Shown piece after piece: positions 45,201 to 56,026 of a stretch of 64,000 nucleotides of DNA. The stretch spans positions 1 through 64,000 of the forward strand of contig KL647293.1 in NCBI GenBank assembly GCA_000727475.1. Direction: 5' to 3'. The translations under genes and the position numbers were made by a program. Below the pieces are notes generated by a model. The model had not been told where the DNA came from, did no database searches, and saw only the letters and a program-made list of their open reading frames with translations. The first letter of the stretch is position 1. Every line of letters begins with the position of its first letter. This DNA comes from Sarcocystis neurona (taxonomy: Eukaryota > Apicomplexa > Conoidasida > Eucoccidiorida > Sarcocystidae).

Positions 45201-48200
45201 TAGAGAGCTGCTGGACGCGTGTGTCCACTTGCGTGTCAGTCCGTCGTCTTTTTTGAGTTGGGTCGGCTGGTGGGTCTTCTCGTGCGGTCCTCTCCCAAGA
45301 GTTTTCACTGTTGTATTGACACTGCCCACCTAGTGTAGTAGAAAGGGCGAAAAAGAGGAACGTTGCCCACGGAGTGTCGGGTGTGTATGTCTACTAGAGG
45401 GGCACCTCTGCAGAGGCCGACGACGTTTCTGTCCACACCGAAGGCGACCGTGTGGACCCACGTACGTACATCTGTGTTGCTAAAGGACGGCGATTTGTAT
45501 GTGTGTTCTTGCATATATAAATGTGAAGCAAGAAACGTTCGATATTTTTCCGGCATCTTTGTAACTTGAGAGAGACGAGGCGGAGCACACAAGTCGTCGT
45601 CACTCTCTGTTCTTCGTCGTCTCCCTTCGACGATTCTCCTGTGCGCATCCATCCACAGAAATGCACGCATGTGCGTAAGAGAAGCGTATATATTCAGTAG
45701 GGATGCTTCTCCCTATCGTCGTCTGCTGAGCCTGTGTCGCAGTAAAGTGTACAGACGTGCGTGCCTCTTGTTCTTGCCCCGTTGACATGGAAAATCTCTG
45801 CCGAAAATTCGGCGGAAGCGACACATATGCAGAGTCTCTAGGCAGGCGTCGGTAGGCGTGTCTAGAGTTCGCGTGAAGGAAAATTCAAAGTGGATCTGAT
45901 GTGATGTCTACGTGCGAGGTCGTACAGATGCATATACACGGGACGTATATATATATATTTATGCGTATGTTTGTGTGTATATACATACATATATATAAGT
46001 ATGTATGTACGCAGAGATAAATTGGCCGGGGACACCGACGGCTACGGGAGTGCGCTGAGTTGACACACCGATGTTACGGGAGTGAGCACTGCGTGAAAGA
46101 CGAGAGAAATGCAGATATTGGGTGATGAGACTCGTCTTCGGAAGTAATGCAACAGAGAACATAAACGCTCTTCCGGCATGTGATTGCCGAAGCAGACTGA
46201 GGGCAGCAGCATCTTGCAACCCTGGCGTTCGAGAGACTCGTCGCAGAGAGAATAAGTCACGTGGAGAAGGAAGCAGAGAAACAGAAATTTGCTGTTCGAC
46301 AAGGGATCCGGTGGAACTCTTCTCGAATTCCTCACGAATGTACATACCTTTATGTAGTGGTATACGTGTGTACGTATGTGTGTATGTGTGGGCGTCTGCA
46401 TCCATAATTACATACATATACACCTACATATTCACAGTGGCGTGTACACACACGTGTCTGTATAGGTACGTACATACGTAGAGAGATACATGCATATGCG
46501 TATATATATATATATACTTGCAGACATGTATATATATGCGAATACTGGTATATGAACGTGTATGTATATGCGTCACATTGTACAAATATATATGTGTATA
46601 TATGTGTATATACATGTATATGTACCTGTCGACGCGTGTCTATATATGCGCCTGTAGGCGTGTATGTAGGTGTGGTGCATACATTACATTTTATATATAG
46701 ATATGTATATGCACATGTAGGCATGTATCTGTGTGTGCCCATATAGACGTATGTGTATGTATGTCGTGCATGCACCCCATTTCTTATATATCTACGTAGA
46801 TATATATACGTATATATTTGTATATACGTACATGCGCGTAACGCGAGGCGTCCATACCTAGGTTGAAGTGCGCGTGTGGGTGTAGCGCGTGCATCACATA
46901 CGAGAAGTTTTTTCTAAGAGGACGGCATTTGTGTCGATTTTGGGAGTTTTTCTGGCAGGCGTCTCCGACTTGGTGGGCCGAGCTTTCGCAGAAGCGAGAG
47001 TCAAAATTGTCCACGCCCAAGTTCAACGAAAATGCAGATCCGGGGGCCTCTATTATGGCAATGATGAAGAATTTATACGAAGAGGTAATCACAGGCGGTG
47101 GACGAGTACATGTTCGAGTTCGTAAGTGGTGCCGTATATATAGGCCTGCGCTTGCGTGCTGCACATGTGTATGTGTTCCACAACAGTTACAGGACCACCG
47201 CTCTGGTGGAATACATGTCAAACAGAGCGCATCTGGTGCCGTACGTTGGTGTAAAAATGCGTGCGCATGCATGCTGCAAGCCTGTGTGCCGCTCTGGAGA
47301 CGTGCATGCGTGTGTGCTGACCCCACGACATCAGATATATCAACGTTTAAATGTAGGTATCTATTCGTGTATCCATACGTACATGGGCTTGCCGCGAGGC
47401 GTACGTACGTATTCAAACGAATGTGCGTATGGCGCATGTGTCCAACGACGCCAAAGAGAAATGTGTGTAGAGGATCAAGCCGCACGTGTGGATCTACTAC
47501 CAGATGTCATGATGGCCTGTGTGACGTGCGTCTGACAAGCAGATTAATGTGCGCAGTGTAGTCACTTTAGAAGAATATCTATGCATACATCTCTCTCTAC
47601 ATACACATGAATGTAAACCGGTATATATATGTGTATATACGGTACGTACGGGGTGTGTGTATACGTGTGTGGGTGAGTGCCTGAACGAGAGGCGAGCAGG
47701 CTTGTATGCCGTATTTTTTGTCCTACGTGAAGCGTATTGTTACCCGCTTACGGACAGTACGTACGCATGCGGGTGTACGCGTGCACATGCTGCTGCTGTC
47801 AGTCGCTGCTTTTCGTTTGCCGCTGCATGCGCACACTCGTTTTTCGTATTCTTCTGCTGCAGTACGCCCTCCCCCCTCGGCTGACTGCTGCTGCGCGCGC
47901 CTCTTCCTCCTCTTCCACTTGCGGTGACTATCGCTGCGTCGATGCCGTCTCATTCCTCCGTGGCTGCTGGGCTGCTCTCTACACGACGGTTGGGTGTGTG
48001 TATCTGGGGCTGCACGGGTTCTTCCTCGTTCGTTCTTTAACGCTAATGGATCCACTCCATGCTGTCGTATTCTAATTCCTGTCTAGTGGTGTCCACATAC
48101 TTTATTTTCCTTAGAGTCTTCGCTGCTGTGTTGTTCTGCCTTCCTTAGGAGTGTGTGATAACTCGTGCGCGCACCGCCCCTTTGCTTCTCCTGCTGCTTT

Positions 48201-49660
48201 CTTTCTCTCGACCCCGTTATTCCTGATGCGTGCTCGTTCCCCTTCCTCTCCTCCTCTTCCTTTTGCTGTTGCTGCACGAAGAAGCGCTTTCGCGTGTTGC
48301 TGTTGGGTGCACTTCCTTCTACCTGTCTCTTTTTCGTCCTGCGTGCGCCCGCGCCTCGCGCTTTGGCTGCTGCATGCGGCATTTCCTCCTGCGTCATTTT
48401 CTTCCCTTCCATTCGCAGGGAGACGACGAAATGAAGCGGATGATTGCCAAATCGTGGGTAAGGAACACTTGTGCTGTGTGTCTTTTTCTTCTCTTTAAAC
48501 GAAGCAATTGGACGTTTCTGTTGTCTTTCCCAACATGTGTTTTCTACCCACAAGCAACCGTCCTGTACTCTGTACGTCTGCGATTGGTAGTAGTCCTACG
48601 TCTCTTTCAACGAAGCAGCTAAACTCTCCTCTTTTCTCTCCCAACGTCCATATTCTACCCACAAACGGCAGACTCCGTACGTCTGCGAGTGCTAGTAGAC
48701 CTAGGGTGTACGTGTCCCTCGTATGCTTAGTGCTTCTGTTTGCAGGCGTCTTACAAAAATGTCTTTGTGTACACATGTATACATACGGTCCTACGTATCA
48801 AGGCACACGTGTACACCTGTGCAGGCAGGTAGGCAGCTGCCAGGCCGTGACGTAGGTTGTTAGCGCTTTGCATGCGTAGATTTGTATATACGCATAGTCT
48901 TTCTTGCGAGTAGGACGGTATCACCGGTACGCAGAGCGCAAACGTAGATTTACGGACACACATTCGTACGTGTGTGTGTGGGTGGGTGTGCGTACATCCA
49001 TATGTGTGTACTTATACCATCTGCAACATACACGTACGAGCGAGTGTGTCTCTGTAAAGTTGGAGACAGAAGTATGCGTTGATTTTTCGTTGGTGCGAGT
49101 TCGTGTTGATCTGTGACGCAAGACGCGTTCTGCCATCAGTAACGAAGTGTCTTGATAAATATCAGTGCAGCTCGGTTTTGCGTGATCCGCCTGCAGACGC
49201 TCCTGTTAATGCGTTGTTGCCGCTGCTGCTGTTGTTGTGCCACTGCATGTGCTCCTGCTAGTGTCACTGCGCTGTTGATGCTTCCACGCCGCGACTGGGG
49301 GCCCAGAACGGCTGCGCTGCGGTTCTGCTGCTGCTGCCATCCGGCCCTGCTGCTCGTGCCGCTTTCTGGCTCTCTCTGTCTCTCGCTGCTGCTGCTGTTC
49401 CTGCGTGTGTCTGCTGGCTGCTTCGCTGCTGGAACTGCTTTTGTCTTCTTGTTATGTGTACACGCCTTCCGTGCTAGTCGGTTGCTGCCGCTTCTGCAGT
49501 CAGAGTCACCTTCGTTTGCATGCGCTGTGATCGGAGCCTGCGTGCCACTGCACGTCCGCCTGCTGCTGGTTCTTCTGATGCGGACTGCCTGCTGCAGACC
49601 CAGTCGCAGGAGGAAAAGTTGGGCCGAGAGAGGTCGCCCTTTGCAGATATCAATTTTTGA
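39287..49660 (+). CDS. CacyBP/SIP-type CS- and SGS-domain protein, eight exons
   Basis: Exons: 39287-39715, 42005-42060, 43139-43223, 44020-44089, 45134-45168, 46959-47084, 48419-48457 and 49598-49660 (TGA). All have GT/AG ends and the phases join, giving 903 nt and 300 aa. Residues 1-143 are Gln-rich around a helical segment (about 58-88, WLRLRQCATRPRVLAAI) like the CacyBP N-terminal domain. The CS domain spans about residues 144-226: FAWDQTADAIK in exon 2, LYVKVPGVQQLPQENI in exon 3, ENKNYSFA in exon 4 and RDMVVVTLRK in exon 5. The SGS-type tail has TWWAEL, FNENADPGASIMAMMKNLYE, then GDDEMKRMIAKSW and SQEEKLGRERSPFADINF. The order matches calcyclin-binding protein/Siah-1-interacting protein. 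SGT1 is less likely because its conserved GTxLSTNW ending is missing. The family acts as a co-chaperone-like adaptor for ubiquitin ligases and as a phosphatase regulator. Which partners apply here is unknown. Confidence 0.88.
39961..40000. repeat. (GT)n microsatellite in intron 1
   Basis: GT dinucleotide run with T interruptions near the start of intron 1 of the CacyBP-like gene. A (TA)n run follows at 40081-40092. Confidence 0.85.
40187..40540 (+). CDS. Candidate nested ORF or cassette exon in intron 1
   Basis: A 117-codon frame opens at an ATG directly behind a good 3' splice site (TTTCCACTACAG, ending 40186) and stops at TAG 40538-40540. The first 85 codons have non-repetitive, basic composition (KDVQKMFSAE, PPGRRTRPTL, SPYALACYYESCVERTRLLE), unlike the TATG-rich intron around it. 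They end at a possible donor GTACAA after 40441. The block 40187-40441 is 255 nt and phase 0 at both ends, so it could be included between exons 1 and 2 of the CacyBP-like gene without shifting frame. It could equally be a separate gene ending SEDQWPS. No family is recognised. Confidence 0.35.
   Translation: MEQSNTTRTSGKDVQKMFSAESVRPPGRRTRPTLVSPYALACYYESCVERTRLLERRARMGKPQVPPAGSSLCGPQWKAGGDHIRVQIYIRACTFAQQSSHHSSHLDIPLSEDQWPS
42822..42980. repeat. CTG-rich tract in intron 2
   Basis: Dense CTG/GCT triplets on the sense strand in the 3' part of intron 2, 0.16-0.3 kb upstream of exon 3. One frame reads poly-Ala on the plus strand. I judge it intronic because exon 2 joins exon 3 in phase without it. 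Confidence 0.7.
43771..43922. repeat. Tandem duplication of about 77 bp in intron 3
   Basis: Two diverged copies share GGACACACA, GTATCGACACGTCAGTATA, GCGGCA and CCTACGTA in the same order, about 76-77 bases apart. A partial related copy (CGTATATGGATACGCGTGTC then GACACGTC) occurs near 44.27-44.30 kb in intron 4. Confidence 0.8.
46350..46850. repeat. Alternating purine-pyrimidine TATG/CACA tract in intron 5
   Basis: About 0.5 kb almost wholly of alternating R-Y steps (TGTATATACATACATATATA style), with a perfect (TA)n run at 46501-46516. Similar shorter tracts occur in every intron of the CacyBP-like gene. Confidence 0.8.
48490..48711. repeat. 111-bp tandem duplication in intron 7
   Basis: Two copies offset by 111 bases share CGAAGCA, TTTCCCAAC/CTCCCAAC, TTCTACCCACAA, GTACGTCTGCGA and TAGTAG in order. 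Copy one directly follows exon 7 by about 35 bases. Confidence 0.8.
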
Positions 49661-50839
49661 GAGAATTCCAAGTTCCGGACAATGTAGTTCATGTAGGAGA
49701 GAGCCCTCTTCTCGTAAAAGACGAAGCTCCTTTTTCGCGTCTCCCCTAGCTCTGCAGACAACCTCCCTAGGAATTCTTTTTTTGTGACATTTCAAAGACT
49801 CTTCACTTCACTTGACTGGAACCTTAAGGTTGGTGAAGGACTTTTTCAGAAAATGAGATTTCTCAAGTCACCTCTGCGTGAAGAGTATAGATTCGAATGT
49901 AGGTATCGTGCTAGCACAGCTACTTGTGGGTGGATATTTTCGCATGTATGTATATGCGGATAGGTGTGTGAGTGTTCCCTCAGCTTCGACGAGAAGTCTT
50001 TCTTATGCAGTGCCATTTTGAAGAAGTGGTGCGTGTACGGCACCTTTCTGCCTTCGCACAAGAGAAATATCTTTTGTCCCTGTCTTGTGCTCGACCACAA
50101 CTTTGGTACCTCTCCAGTTTAGCAGAGTGGTGCTGCTCGTTGATTTGCCGGTGGGGGAAGGACGATACTTGCACCTGGAGGTTGAAGAAGGTTGTAGCTA
50201 CTGCGACATGTGTGCTGCTACACTTGGAGCCGCAGGCTTACAGCGCTAATGCCTACCACTTCCACCTTCAGGAACGCGGTGCACACACTCACACCAGGTT
50301 CTCAGACACATCGCGTATCTTTTGAAGGGCAGTGATCTGGCCCTCGATTTTCAGCAGCAGCAAATACGTATGTATATTCGTGTACATATATATATATATA
50401 TCTGCAAGTCGACAGACGCCTTGCATGTGTCGACTTCTCCTGCTGCGTACGGGTGGTCGTGCATCACAGGGAAACAGCACATACAAGGATCTGGATTACT
50501 GCAAGTATAGGAGACGCCTGAAGGATGTGCGCGTATTTGTGCCTGTTTGCGCACACATAAAGTAAATGTATACGTGTGCTTGCGTAAATTTCCAGAAGGT
50601 AAACGCATGCGTCCTATACCTGTGGACACAGTTCTCTAGCTGTGTTGCCCACACGTGTACACGTCGGGGTGCAGAGAGATTTATCCTTGTTGTTGTTGAT
50701 GTAGAACCAGTTCAACGTTGCCGCTTCCTCAGTCTCCTGGTTGGCGAGCGGCGGAGGATAACAGGACAGCTGCGATGGAAAAACGGTCCCGGGCGGCACT
50801 GGTGGATTCCTGCATCCCCGTATTCTCGTGTGTATGCAC

Positions 50840-51016
50840 GCACGCACGGCTACACATCTAGATACCCACATTTACACATGAGTGTATACTTTTGTGTATA
50901 TGTGGAGCTACACGTGTACCAGTGTATATATGCACAGGTACACATCTAAATACCGACACATATACACACAAATGTGTACTCATTCGGGTAGGTGGAGTCA
51001 CACGTAGACCAATATA
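50840..51016. repeat. 88-bp tandem duplication, two copies
   Basis: The word TACACATCTAGATAC at 50851 recurs as TACACATCTAAATAC at 50939. Around it GCACGG/GCACAG, TACACA, ATGTGGAG/AGGTGGAG and CCAGTGTATATA/CCAATATATA recur with the same spacing. The copies have diverged. Confidence 0.75.
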
Positions 51017-52950
51017 TAGGTGCACGTTTCTACGTACAGCTGTTCGTCAGTGACCCAGTTTATGGACTGTCTGCGGTCGCTGTGCCAAATATGTGGAGGT
51101 GCATGTGTGGGCACAGCTGTAGACACGTGTAGGGACAGCAATACGTCGTGTTGGGGTCGTGGATTGTATGCGTCTGCTGATAAGTTAAAAGCTCCGCTGT
51201 GCGTGTATAGATGGTCTATTTAGTGTATGTAGCTGCACACGTGTAATTTGATGGGACCTTCGGCGTGAACAGTGCGCGTCTACGGACTGGCATTTTTGCA
51301 CCTGGTTCTCTGGTGTGTTTAGCGATCAAGTAAAAACGGCCCGTAGGATGGGGGGCGGAGTGGCTTACATCCGTAGCTAATTCCCTCGCGCATTATTTGT
51401 AGAGAAAGATTCTCACACGTAGGGTGCTACGGTGAGTACATGAATACCTAGGAGTTCGAAAACGCATTTGCGCTGCCCTGCGCCGCCTGCGGGCTTCGTT
51501 TGATCCTGCTAGGCGAGCGGAATCGACTGAAGATTGTACGTCTGTGACATTACATATCAGGTCAGATATGTACACCCCCGCGTAGAGCGTGTTCTTCAGC
51601 GTGGACAGTGTGTAGGAGCGCGGATGCGCAGGCTCCAGAACAGCTCACTCCACGTGCAAGCAAGTAGACACACATATACAGCTGTGCAAAAATGACGCAC
51701 ACGTAATAACATCCATGGAGCTACCGGCGTAAAGATATGTATATAAATGTCTCTGTGGATCCTACTTACACACATACCTAGGATCCTATGTGTGCATATA
51801 TATATATATATACATATGCATGTGAGAGTGGGTGGATCGTCGAAAAGCAAGGGGCGGTTGCAGAGCAGCGCTTCAAGCAGAAGCACCACACCGTTCGCCA
51901 TCAGGCTCGCGTATCTTGCATGTGAACGAGGGGGGTAGGTCTGCCTGCACGTGCTTAACGTTGAGGAAGTGGAACAAATCTTACAGCCGGTGAACGAACA
52001 GCTTGTTTCCGCTCTGGATCACGGATAACGCGCGCCACTGTTCCGTGGGACTTGCTGCCGTAGGGCCGAAGCCCTCTTTTTCATCGCATTTCGCCTTGTA
52101 ACACTTTTCTGTACACTGTCCTCTGCACGATGTTTTCCTCCCATCACTACGCAGCGCGCGCAGTCCTTTTGTTGAAATAACTGCCGCATTTTTGGTTAGC
52201 AAAGCACTTTTTTGCTAACGTTGTTCTGCAGATGCAACCAACCATACCACGCGTTCCTTCTGGTCTACCTGCGTACACCTACAGTATCGCATCCGAGGCA
52301 CCCGTGTCTCCGATACGCGACAAAAACGAGGTCGACGAAAAATTTTCTGCTGTTCGCACACCGTACAGTTGCAGTTGCACTCCTCTGAAGGAGATGGTGT
52401 TCACGCGTTACAGAATGGGAATACACACGACCGAATACACAAGTGCGGACGATGTTACGCTGCTTTGCTTAAATATGTTTAAACGAGAGGTCATGTATAT
52501 ACGCAGGTGACTAGATGCCAGCGCGCGCACCGGGGGACTGTCATATATATATATATATATACATATATACATGTAATCGATATAAGCACTGCGTTAGAAG
52601 TCCGCAGAGTTGCACGAGCCGAGAACGTATTCAGTTCTCGCGTTTGTCAGCAGCACGTTTGGAGACGTGGATGGGGTCACAAGGAATTTGGTACTGCTAA
52701 GCGTGGTCAGGTGTGGTGCAGGTTGCGTTTATGCGAGCTCGTAAGTTGTGGCCCGCCTCTGCTTTCATCGATTTCTTTAACTGACGTCACAGTAGAGTGC
52801 TACGCCGCGTAGAGGGAAAAGGGGACAGCATAATACAGCGACCCCTCCCTCTTCTGAGTTCCTGAATTGTCGGGTATAACAGCATCCAAACTCAGAAGTA
52901 CATACGGGTATTTATCTCCAGAAGTGTTAGAAAGGATACACTGTACAGAT

Positions 52951-53567
52951 AAACATAGATCTAGAGAGGCAGAGATAGATGGTAAGTGATTGGATTTTAC
53001 ACAGAATCTGCATCCACGGAGTTTGGATCGATCGGCAAACAAGTAGCTGTACGGATACATTTTTAAGTAAAGTGTCACGTAGGCACGGGGATCTCTGTAG
53101 AGATACGTATCCGTGCCGTACCAGTTTTATATATTTTGAGATGGAGAGGTACAGAGACAGAAGGTGAGACGTTTACATGCCAGGCGGAATGCATATTTTA
53201 CAGCGAAACCTTCCGCTTCATTCCACTTCCGCGCCCCTGTGTATGTCGCGCGGTGTCCAGGTCGGGACAGGAGGGCAGAACGGAACACTAGTGAAGGGTG
53301 GAACCCAGTGCCTCGACCCACTGTAGTAATAGACAGATCTGTTCTGAAGCCGCATAGCAACATACAGGCGTAGCTATATTCATATATATATATATACGTA
53401 AACCGTATAGCATGGATGCATATCTGTACACCGGTGCCGTGCCTGCTTGACACTATGCATCAAAAGCTACCGATATAGCTACATGCCTGCCGATCCATCC
53501 AAACTCTGTGACTGCAGATTCTGTCTAAAAGCCAATCGTCAATCTTCGCCTCTCTACATTTATGTTT
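52951..53567. mobile_element. Fold-back (inverted-repeat) element candidate
   Basis: The left arm 52951-53088 and right arm 53437-53567 are roughly 75-80% identical as reverse complements. Shared words, read on the left arm, include AAACATA, AGAGAGGC, GATTGG, ACAGAATCTGCA, GAGTTTGGAT, GATCGGCA, GTAGCT and AGGCACGG. They flank a 348-bp non-repeated centre. No transposase frame or target-site duplication is evident. It could be a fold-back or MITE-like element, or an inverted local duplication. Confidence 0.5.
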
Positions 53568-56026
53568 GTATATGTCTATATATATATGTATATATTTATA
53601 TCTGTATGTGTACAAGCAAACGTGTAAGCCTATGCGTAATAACGTGGAAGGCGATAAGTGTGAGTGACAGCGCGCGACCCGCGAATACGTGGGCTCCCTT
53701 TCGAAAATACGTGACAATGACATTTCTGTTCTCAAGTGGATGTCTTCGCACGCATGCTTGTGCACGTATATACATGTACACGTTGACTACGTGCTCGAAG
53801 TCACAGCAGGCATGCGCACACTTACACGTGTAACAACAGTGCTGCGACAGGTCTGTTATATACGTGTGTGAGACGCACCTGTCTGCCTCTGTCCGTTTTC
53901 TTCAGGAATTTGTACCGGCAATGAATTTACCGTCCTTTCAAAGAGACTACATAGTACAAATAAGACACATTAGTATGATGTTGTTGTACGTGCACACATA
54001 TGCCTCCGTCCACAGATCCCTATGTGGCGTAAATGCACCCTGTTGTTTCTCTTTTAAAACTACACTGGCACCTACAATCCCGGGCGACTTTTAGAAGTAG
54101 GTCGTATACAGAAATGTTCAGATATTTCGGGGTGTTGCTAGTGTAAAATTCGAGCATTAGATAGAGGTGCCAAGAACAGAAATACAAGTGTGCCCCCGAC
54201 GTCCTGTCTTCGCGTGAAAACCCTTTCCCAGTCAGGCAAAGCAACGGTTTTGCGCACATGACTGTTTAAAGTTCTCACTCACACGTCCGCCTGAGTTGTT
54301 AGTTCCACCTCGGCATCAACCGCAACTCCATACACATACGCAGTCGCGAGCGTCCTGCGACCTTTGCACGTGGCAAGCATTTTATTTGCCGGCGCGCGTG
54401 AGCACAAGATGTGGAACAAACATGGTAGCCGTTCTGGACCGAAATCTTTGCAAATAATATCTTCGGAGAGTTTACGAGGTGCAGCTGCTTGCTAAGATAC
54501 CAACTTGGCAGCAGTAGATACATATTCCTCGCTTCCCATCTCCTGGACACCAAGGGATGAAGAGCGACAACGCATCTACAGTTGCACAGCTTAGAGTACT
54601 TGAGTTCTACTGTATTGACGGACCTCTGCACGACTTCGTCCAAGCTATACGCATCCATACGTGAGTAAAATTGTACGGCCACACGTGTGTACGTGTATAT
54701 TTCTAGTTCTCCACATGAGTATATCAGTGTACACTTGAAAAGCAAAGAGCTACCGAAACGGTAGGTGCAGCAGAGGACGTGCCGTGTACATCCACGTGTA
54801 CGAGCGCAAAACGTCCCATGCACGCACTAGCCTTCGGAGCGTGCTCGCACGCGTGAAGAGCTTCCATGTCAGAGTGAAGCGGTCCTGTTTACGCAAACCT
54901 GCTGTGCATCCTTCCGTATACGTAAATGCATACGCTGTTCTCTATTTTGTCACGTCACACTTACGCTACTTACAATCCCGTTGGTGAATAGTTATCTGCT
55001 AAATATCATTACGACTGAACATACCAGGTGATTGATGCTTCATAACTTACTTGAAGGTCGTGGTTCCCCTTCGTGGACGGACACATCTTTGTCATAGCCT
55101 GTTGTGGGTGCCCGCCTCCGCGGTCATCATTTTGAATACCCACGTGTAGTGCTCTTCACGTGCAGAATAGCACTATTCACCTGGCTGGTGAACTGTGGGG
55201 ACAACATGCTTTCATCTGATTGTACGTAGGGTTATTGGCAATTTGAAGCAAGAACGCTCAGAAAAGGGCACCAAAGTCGATGGGTCAAACAAGGAGGGGA
55301 AGAGATACTCTGGTAATTAGTTGAACTAACGTGTGGCATACAAATTTTCCAGTTTTCCCCCGTACATAAGTAGGCTGCTAAGCAGTGTTGAATACTGGTT
55401 TGCCTGCTGAATACATCAGGAATATGAGCACACCTGGGGAGCGACGCGCCTACTACACCACACCCCCGCCTCCTCTACTCGAGCACAAACTCGCGTCAGC
55501 AGTATCATTTTTTCAGATACCATGTAATGCCAGTACTTCTGTTTAAACCGACAACAAAGAGCGAATACCGTGGACAGACTGTCCAGGTTACAAAAGGAGC
55601 CAGTTTTTGCGCGCATGCAGGAAGCCCCACGGGCGTATTTGTTTTTGTGTCGTAACAGTTACGAGACTTCGTATACCTTCCAGAAGAGGCCACGAACTTC
55701 GTTCTTGTGCCTTAAGTGTCTGTGTGTGTGTACGTAGGTGTTGTGTAAGGACGCGTTTGAGTATGAATTAATGCGTTGTACGTAGAAGTACAGGGAGGTG
55801 GGAAAGGGGATGCATGTGTGGTGTATAATGTGGCGCTACAAAGGCACGAATTCCACATTGATGTTTCCAGTACGGCGCCACAGCGCGAGCGGGTCTGTAT
55901 TTGGTATTTGACTGAAGCGCTTCTCGCAAGCTAGAAGAGCTCGTAGTCCTGCACACAACTGCCAATAAAAGCAAGTAAATATACGTCCTACTTTTGCAGT
56001 CAGTCACAAAAAGTAAGGACGCAGCC

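Larger units (their letters stand above)
49661..56026. other. 6.4-kb stretch without a confident gene
   Basis: Between the CacyBP-like stop and the EF-hand gene's first recognised codon. It holds the 3'UTR of the first, the promoter and probably a leader exon of the second, an 88-bp tandem duplication, TATG microsatellites (50390-50402, 51797-51812, 52539-52560, 53380-53396) and a fold-back element. Frames at 52232-52510 (plus, preceded by a splice-like TTCTGCAG) and 54299-54823 (minus) are open but match no family I know. Confidence 0.5.

Noticed and set aside
44481..45203. 240-codon plus-strand frame across intron 4 and exon 5
   Set aside because: Cys/Arg/Val-rich reading of CTG-rich intron, out of frame with the CS-domain strand RDMVVVTLRK.
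39287..49660. SGT1 as the identity of the CS/SGS protein
   Set aside because: There are no TPR repeats, the C terminus lacks the conserved GTxLSTNW motif, and the N-terminal helices and FAWDQ/GVQQLPQENI pattern fit CacyBP/SIP.
49136..49795. 219-codon minus-strand frame opposite intron 7 and exon 8
   Set aside because: Gln/Arg-rich antisense reading of the CTG-rich intron and of the terminal exon and 3'UTR. No homology recognised.
50140..50250. CxxC-containing peptide (CSYCDMC) suggesting a zinc-binding exon
   Set aside because: The frame has a stop just upstream with no acceptor between, and nothing around it forms a gene.
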